Shown here piece after piece: positions 32,168 to 34,669 of a stretch of 34,669 nt of DNA. The number at the start of each line of letters is the position of its first letter. The first letter of the stretch is position 1. Below the pieces are notes generated by a model. That model worked only from the letters and a program-made list of their open reading frames with translations. It did no database searches and was not told the DNA's origin. The position numbers and the translations under genes were made by a program. This DNA is from an uncultured Pseudomonadota bacterium (lineage in GTDB: Bacteria > Pseudomonadota > Alphaproteobacteria > RF32 > CAG-239), in NCBI GenBank assembly GCA_902785935.1, contig CADAAN010000015.1:1-34669 (forward strand), in the 5' to 3' direction.

Positions 32168-32565
32168 TAAATCTTTGCAATCATTAATCGGCTTTCTTCA
32201 TCATAAATAAAACCGCATTTTTTATAAAAAGCGTCTGCACCGGCATACGAGGACACTATAAAATACAAAACTTTGTCTTTATGTTCATTCTTAAAACGGT
32301 TAATTAATTCATGTCCTATGCCAAGGCATTGATATTGCGGCAAAACGCATACAAAGGATACGTAAGCAACATCTCCTTTTGAATCAAGGCGGCGCACAAA
32401 ACCACTGATAAAACCGACAAGCTCTTGGTCTTTATAAGCGCAAATTTGCAATTGATTTTCATCAAAAAATTCTGATTTTGAACAGGGCACATCCCAACCG
32501 ACAGACTTAAAAATTTTGCGTGCATCATCTTCTCTTAAGCGATTTGTGCAAATATAGTCAATCAT
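32167..32565 (-). CDS. GNAT-family N-acetyltransferase
   Basis: Acetyl-CoA-dependent N-acetyltransferase fold. The acetyl-CoA loop is in VLPQYQCLGIGHELINRF (about residues 75-92; Q-x-x-G-I/L-G pattern), followed by FYKKCGFIYDEES near the C-terminus, the conserved strand-helix of the family. The 132-residue length is standard for single-domain members. Substrate unknown. ATG 32565 has AAGGA about 7 bases upstream. It lies downstream of the transferase on the same strand. Confidence 0.9.
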   Translation of the reverse strand: MIDYICTNRLREDDARKIFKSVGWDVPCSKSEFFDENQLQICAYKDQELVGFISGFVRRLDSKGDVAYVSFVCVLPQYQCLGIGHELINRFKNEHKDKVLYFIVSSYAGADAFYKKCGFIYDEESRLMIAKI

Positions 32566-32617
32566 GATTTTTCCTTATGATTAAGATTGAAATATGCAAA
32601 AATTTTGCAGGATTGCG

Positions 32618-34426
32618 CTATTTTTCATTGTCGTCTTTAATATATTTTTGCCCTTCAATGATGGTCAATTTATCGTATGGCATATGATAATGCATGGATG
32701 ATATATCAAAATGTTCGTTTTCTCCGGGAGCACCAAAAATACCTAATATATGGAGCATTTCATTATACAATAAATCGCTGGTCCAAGGCTTGTTTGCATT
32801 GCTTTCAAGAGCTTTGATAATGTCGACATGCTGGTTTGCAAATTTTTCAGAAAATATGCTGAAGAACGGAATATGTGCCATATTCCATGTGAATTTTGAA
32901 TAATCATGAGTCAACCCTTTGTCCGGATCTTCACCATGATCGGATAAAAACGTAAATGACATAAAATTGTCGTTATGAACTGCTTTTTCGTACAAAAGTG
33001 ACAGAACATAATCATTATACCTGACACAGTTGTCATATGCATCTACTCTTGCATCCAGTCCGTCTTTAAAAAATTCATAACTCTCAGGATAGCGATCATT
33101 ATAGACATTGTGGCAGCCCATCAAATGAAATATAACAAATGTTTTGCCATCTTGTTTGACATCAGGAAAATAATCCGCCAACTTTTCATCATAATACATG
33201 GTCAATAATTTATTTCCCCAAAATTCGTTGATATATACTTGATGATCTGCGCCGTTTCCTATTGTATTAATCGGTGTGTCGTAAGATTTATGATGCATCT
33301 GATTTGAAATCCAATAAGTATCATAACCAGCGGCAGATGCAACCTCCGTCACAGAATAGGCATCGGCTAAAACAGATTTATCGTATTGATTTTGTGAAGT
33401 CAGCGCAAATTGAACGGACATAACCGTTTGAATATTGTTTGAATAGGCTTTGGGATACAATACAACATTTTTACCGTCTTCTTTCAATTGATCAAGCCAA
33501 GGCGTCGTCTTTCTGTTATACCCGAAAGCCGATAAATGGTGGCTTACTGTTGATTCCCCCATCACCAACACATGAAGTTGAGGCTCTTCGTCATATTTAA
33601 TCACCGAACGAAGCTGTTCTATTCTTTTTGCGCGTGACGCACTTATTTTGTTGTATTCTTTATATTCCTGCAATGTATCAGAAACCCTTGCAATCATACC
33701 TATCACAAAACTTGAACTGAGCTTCGGAAATACAGAAATAACCATATATATCATGAGTATGATGTTGCAGGCTAATATCTTAAAATGATTGCCGTTTCTT
33801 TTGGTTTTGGAAAAAAGGTAATTTAAGAATGCTATAATAAAGATAATAGCCGAAACAGACAATACCCATAGTAAAATATTTTGTTCTACCAAATAAGAAA
33901 CAACTTCGTCATAATTTGTCTGAAACAGGGTCAGCAAAATATTTGCAGACAACATGTGTTTATCGCTGACGACATAATATCCGATGATCAACAACGGCGG
34001 CAACATTGCGAAAGAAAACATAATATTGTTGCATACATTTAAAGCACGGCAAAGCCACTTTTTCTTGATAAAGCTTATGCTATATCGAATGATGGAAAAA
34101 ATTGCATAAAAAGAGACACCGATTTCAATCGTTTGAACAATTTCGCGTTCTGTCAGCACCATCCCTGCACCTATTTTGCATAAAGCGGCAAGACTCCACA
34201 ATAACGATACAAGTACAAGCAAAATGATGTTTATGATATTATATTTCCACAATGCGCATATAAAAGCACACACCAAAGCAGATAAAATGTGATATCCCTG
34301 ATACCAAAAAAAATTTAACGAACTTGCCGTCGTAAACAGCCGAAAAACAGATATGAATAAGTAAAATCCGAAAAAACAAGAAAAAAACTTTGCGCTATCT
34401 GCTTTTATTTGACTAAACACTTTCAT
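32618..34426 (-). CDS. Phosphoethanolamine transferase-like membrane sulfatase-fold enzyme
   Basis: The product resembles the EptA/CptA/OpgE family, which adds phosphoethanolamine to lipid A, core sugars or glucans on the outer face of the inner membrane. Residues about 12-240 hold several membrane helices; the catalytic domain follows with the nucleophile Thr293 in MGESTVSHHLSAFGYNRKTTP, FHLMGCHNVY, and FLSDHGED for metal binding. The GEST form is closer to CptA/OpgE than to EptA (GETAR). Length 602 residues. Its target here is inferred only. Promoter on the minus strand, TTGAAA and TATAAT with 16 bases between. ATG 34426 has AAGGA 7 bases upstream. Confidence 0.87.
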   Translation of the reverse strand: MKVFSQIKADSAKFFSCFFGFYLFISVFRLFTTASSLNFFWYQGYHILSALVCAFICALWKYNIINIILLVLVSLLWSLAALCKIGAGMVLTEREIVQTIEIGVSFYAIFSIIRYSISFIKKKWLCRALNVCNNIMFSFAMLPPLLIIGYYVVSDKHMLSANILLTLFQTNYDEVVSYLVEQNILLWVLSVSAIIFIIAFLNYLFSKTKRNGNHFKILACNIILMIYMVISVFPKLSSSFVIGMIARVSDTLQEYKEYNKISASRAKRIEQLRSVIKYDEEPQLHVLVMGESTVSHHLSAFGYNRKTTPWLDQLKEDGKNVVLYPKAYSNNIQTVMSVQFALTSQNQYDKSVLADAYSVTEVASAAGYDTYWISNQMHHKSYDTPINTIGNGADHQVYINEFWGNKLLTMYYDEKLADYFPDVKQDGKTFVIFHLMGCHNVYNDRYPESYEFFKDGLDARVDAYDNCVRYNDYVLSLLYEKAVHNDNFMSFTFLSDHGEDPDKGLTHDYSKFTWNMAHIPFFSIFSEKFANQHVDIIKALESNANKPWTSDLLYNEMLHILGIFGAPGENEHFDISSMHYHMPYDKLTIIEGQKYIKDDNEK

Positions 34427-34459
34427 TCAATTTTCCTTAAAATATATAACATTTTGGGT

Positions 34460-34487
34460 ATTATAGCGGTGGATGCCGTAATTTCAA
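34460..34487 (-). promoter_or_regulatory. Promoter of the phosphoethanolamine transferase-like gene
   Basis: Minus strand: TTGAAA at 34487-34482, 16-base spacer, TATAAT at 34465-34460. Confidence 0.7.
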
Positions 34488-34570
34488 TCAATTTCGTAAT
34501 TTATAAACAGAAGCATTTTAAAAGAAAAATTTTATCCTTTTGAAACAGCGTTATTTTTTGAAACTTTAGT

Positions 34571-34669
34571 TGGTCAATTTAAACCACCGTTTAAAGTCAA
34601 CAACTTTTTTTGATTTTTTTAAAATTTTTTTCATCGCAAAATCAATGTGTTAATATTTTTTTAGATTTT
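34571..34669. repeat. AT-rich repeat, right copy (truncated by the window end)
   Basis: Inverted copy of the element at 20522-20619. 34571-34600 and 34632-34669 are identical to it in reverse complement; a 31-base T-rich insert (34601-34631) interrupts this copy. One 14-bp end, AAACCACCGTTTAA (34581-34594), is in view; the other would lie beyond the window. Confidence 0.85.

Noticed and set aside
20548-34669. Composite transposon
   Set aside because: No transposase, integrase or resolvase gene lies within the bracketed segment, and the second end of the right copy is out of view.

Overview
The window is chromosomal DNA from an AT-rich Gram-negative bacterium, most likely an uncultured host-associated (gut-type) alphaproteobacterium. 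The support is: a plsY-dprA-topA run, a regulatory PTS pair (mannose-type EIIA plus HPr) without sugar permeases, FtsH followed by tolQRA, and type IV pilin-like proteins whose N-terminus I associate from memory with gut alphaproteobacterial genomes. The taxonomic call is inference; there is no rRNA in the window.

Left part (1-9.2 kb, mostly plus strand): the 3' end of pnp with its terminator; a structured leader RNA in front of a secreted leucine-rich-repeat protein; a YjbR/MmcQ-family gene; an unrecognised charged protein; a small operon of an unknown protein, EIIA-Man and HPr; ftsH; and tolQ-tolR-tolA. The tol cluster lacks ybgC, tolB and pal here.

Middle part (9.2-20.5 kb, mostly minus strand): three paralogous type IV pilin-like genes, one alone and two in tandem. 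They flank the plsY-dprA-topA operon. The single pilin is preceded by a roughly 250-nt hairpin-rich leader that ends in a terminator just before its ribosome binding site. Then come an ABC-F ATPase (Uup type), a WG-repeat-like lipoprotein (plus strand) and an ankyrin-like protein.

Right part (20.5-34.7 kb) lies between two inverted copies of a short AT-rich repeat with AAACCACCGTTTAA ends, about 14 kb apart. It holds a small membrane protein, a TPR lipoprotein, a hairpin-rich non-coding stretch, a VanX/DdpX-type D-Ala-D-Ala dipeptidase and a SnoaL-like protein. Next is a two-gene copper-type unit: a 59-residue protein with 17 cysteines followed by a CsoR-family repressor, under a promoter whose spacer carries a perfect palindrome around GGGGG.

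The most cohesive system is an eight-gene, tightly overlapping minus-strand operon: Cys-nucleophile hydrolase, cyclophilin-like protein, iron-sulfur-type flavoprotein, membrane metallophosphoesterase, second flavoprotein, exported flavodoxin, NapH-like 4Fe-4S membrane protein and glutathione peroxidase. It is transcribed divergently from a LysR regulator whose own mRNA looks leaderless. It reads as a redox or electrophile stress module spanning membrane and envelope. A GNAT acetyltransferase and a phosphoethanolamine transferase-type sulfatase close the window.
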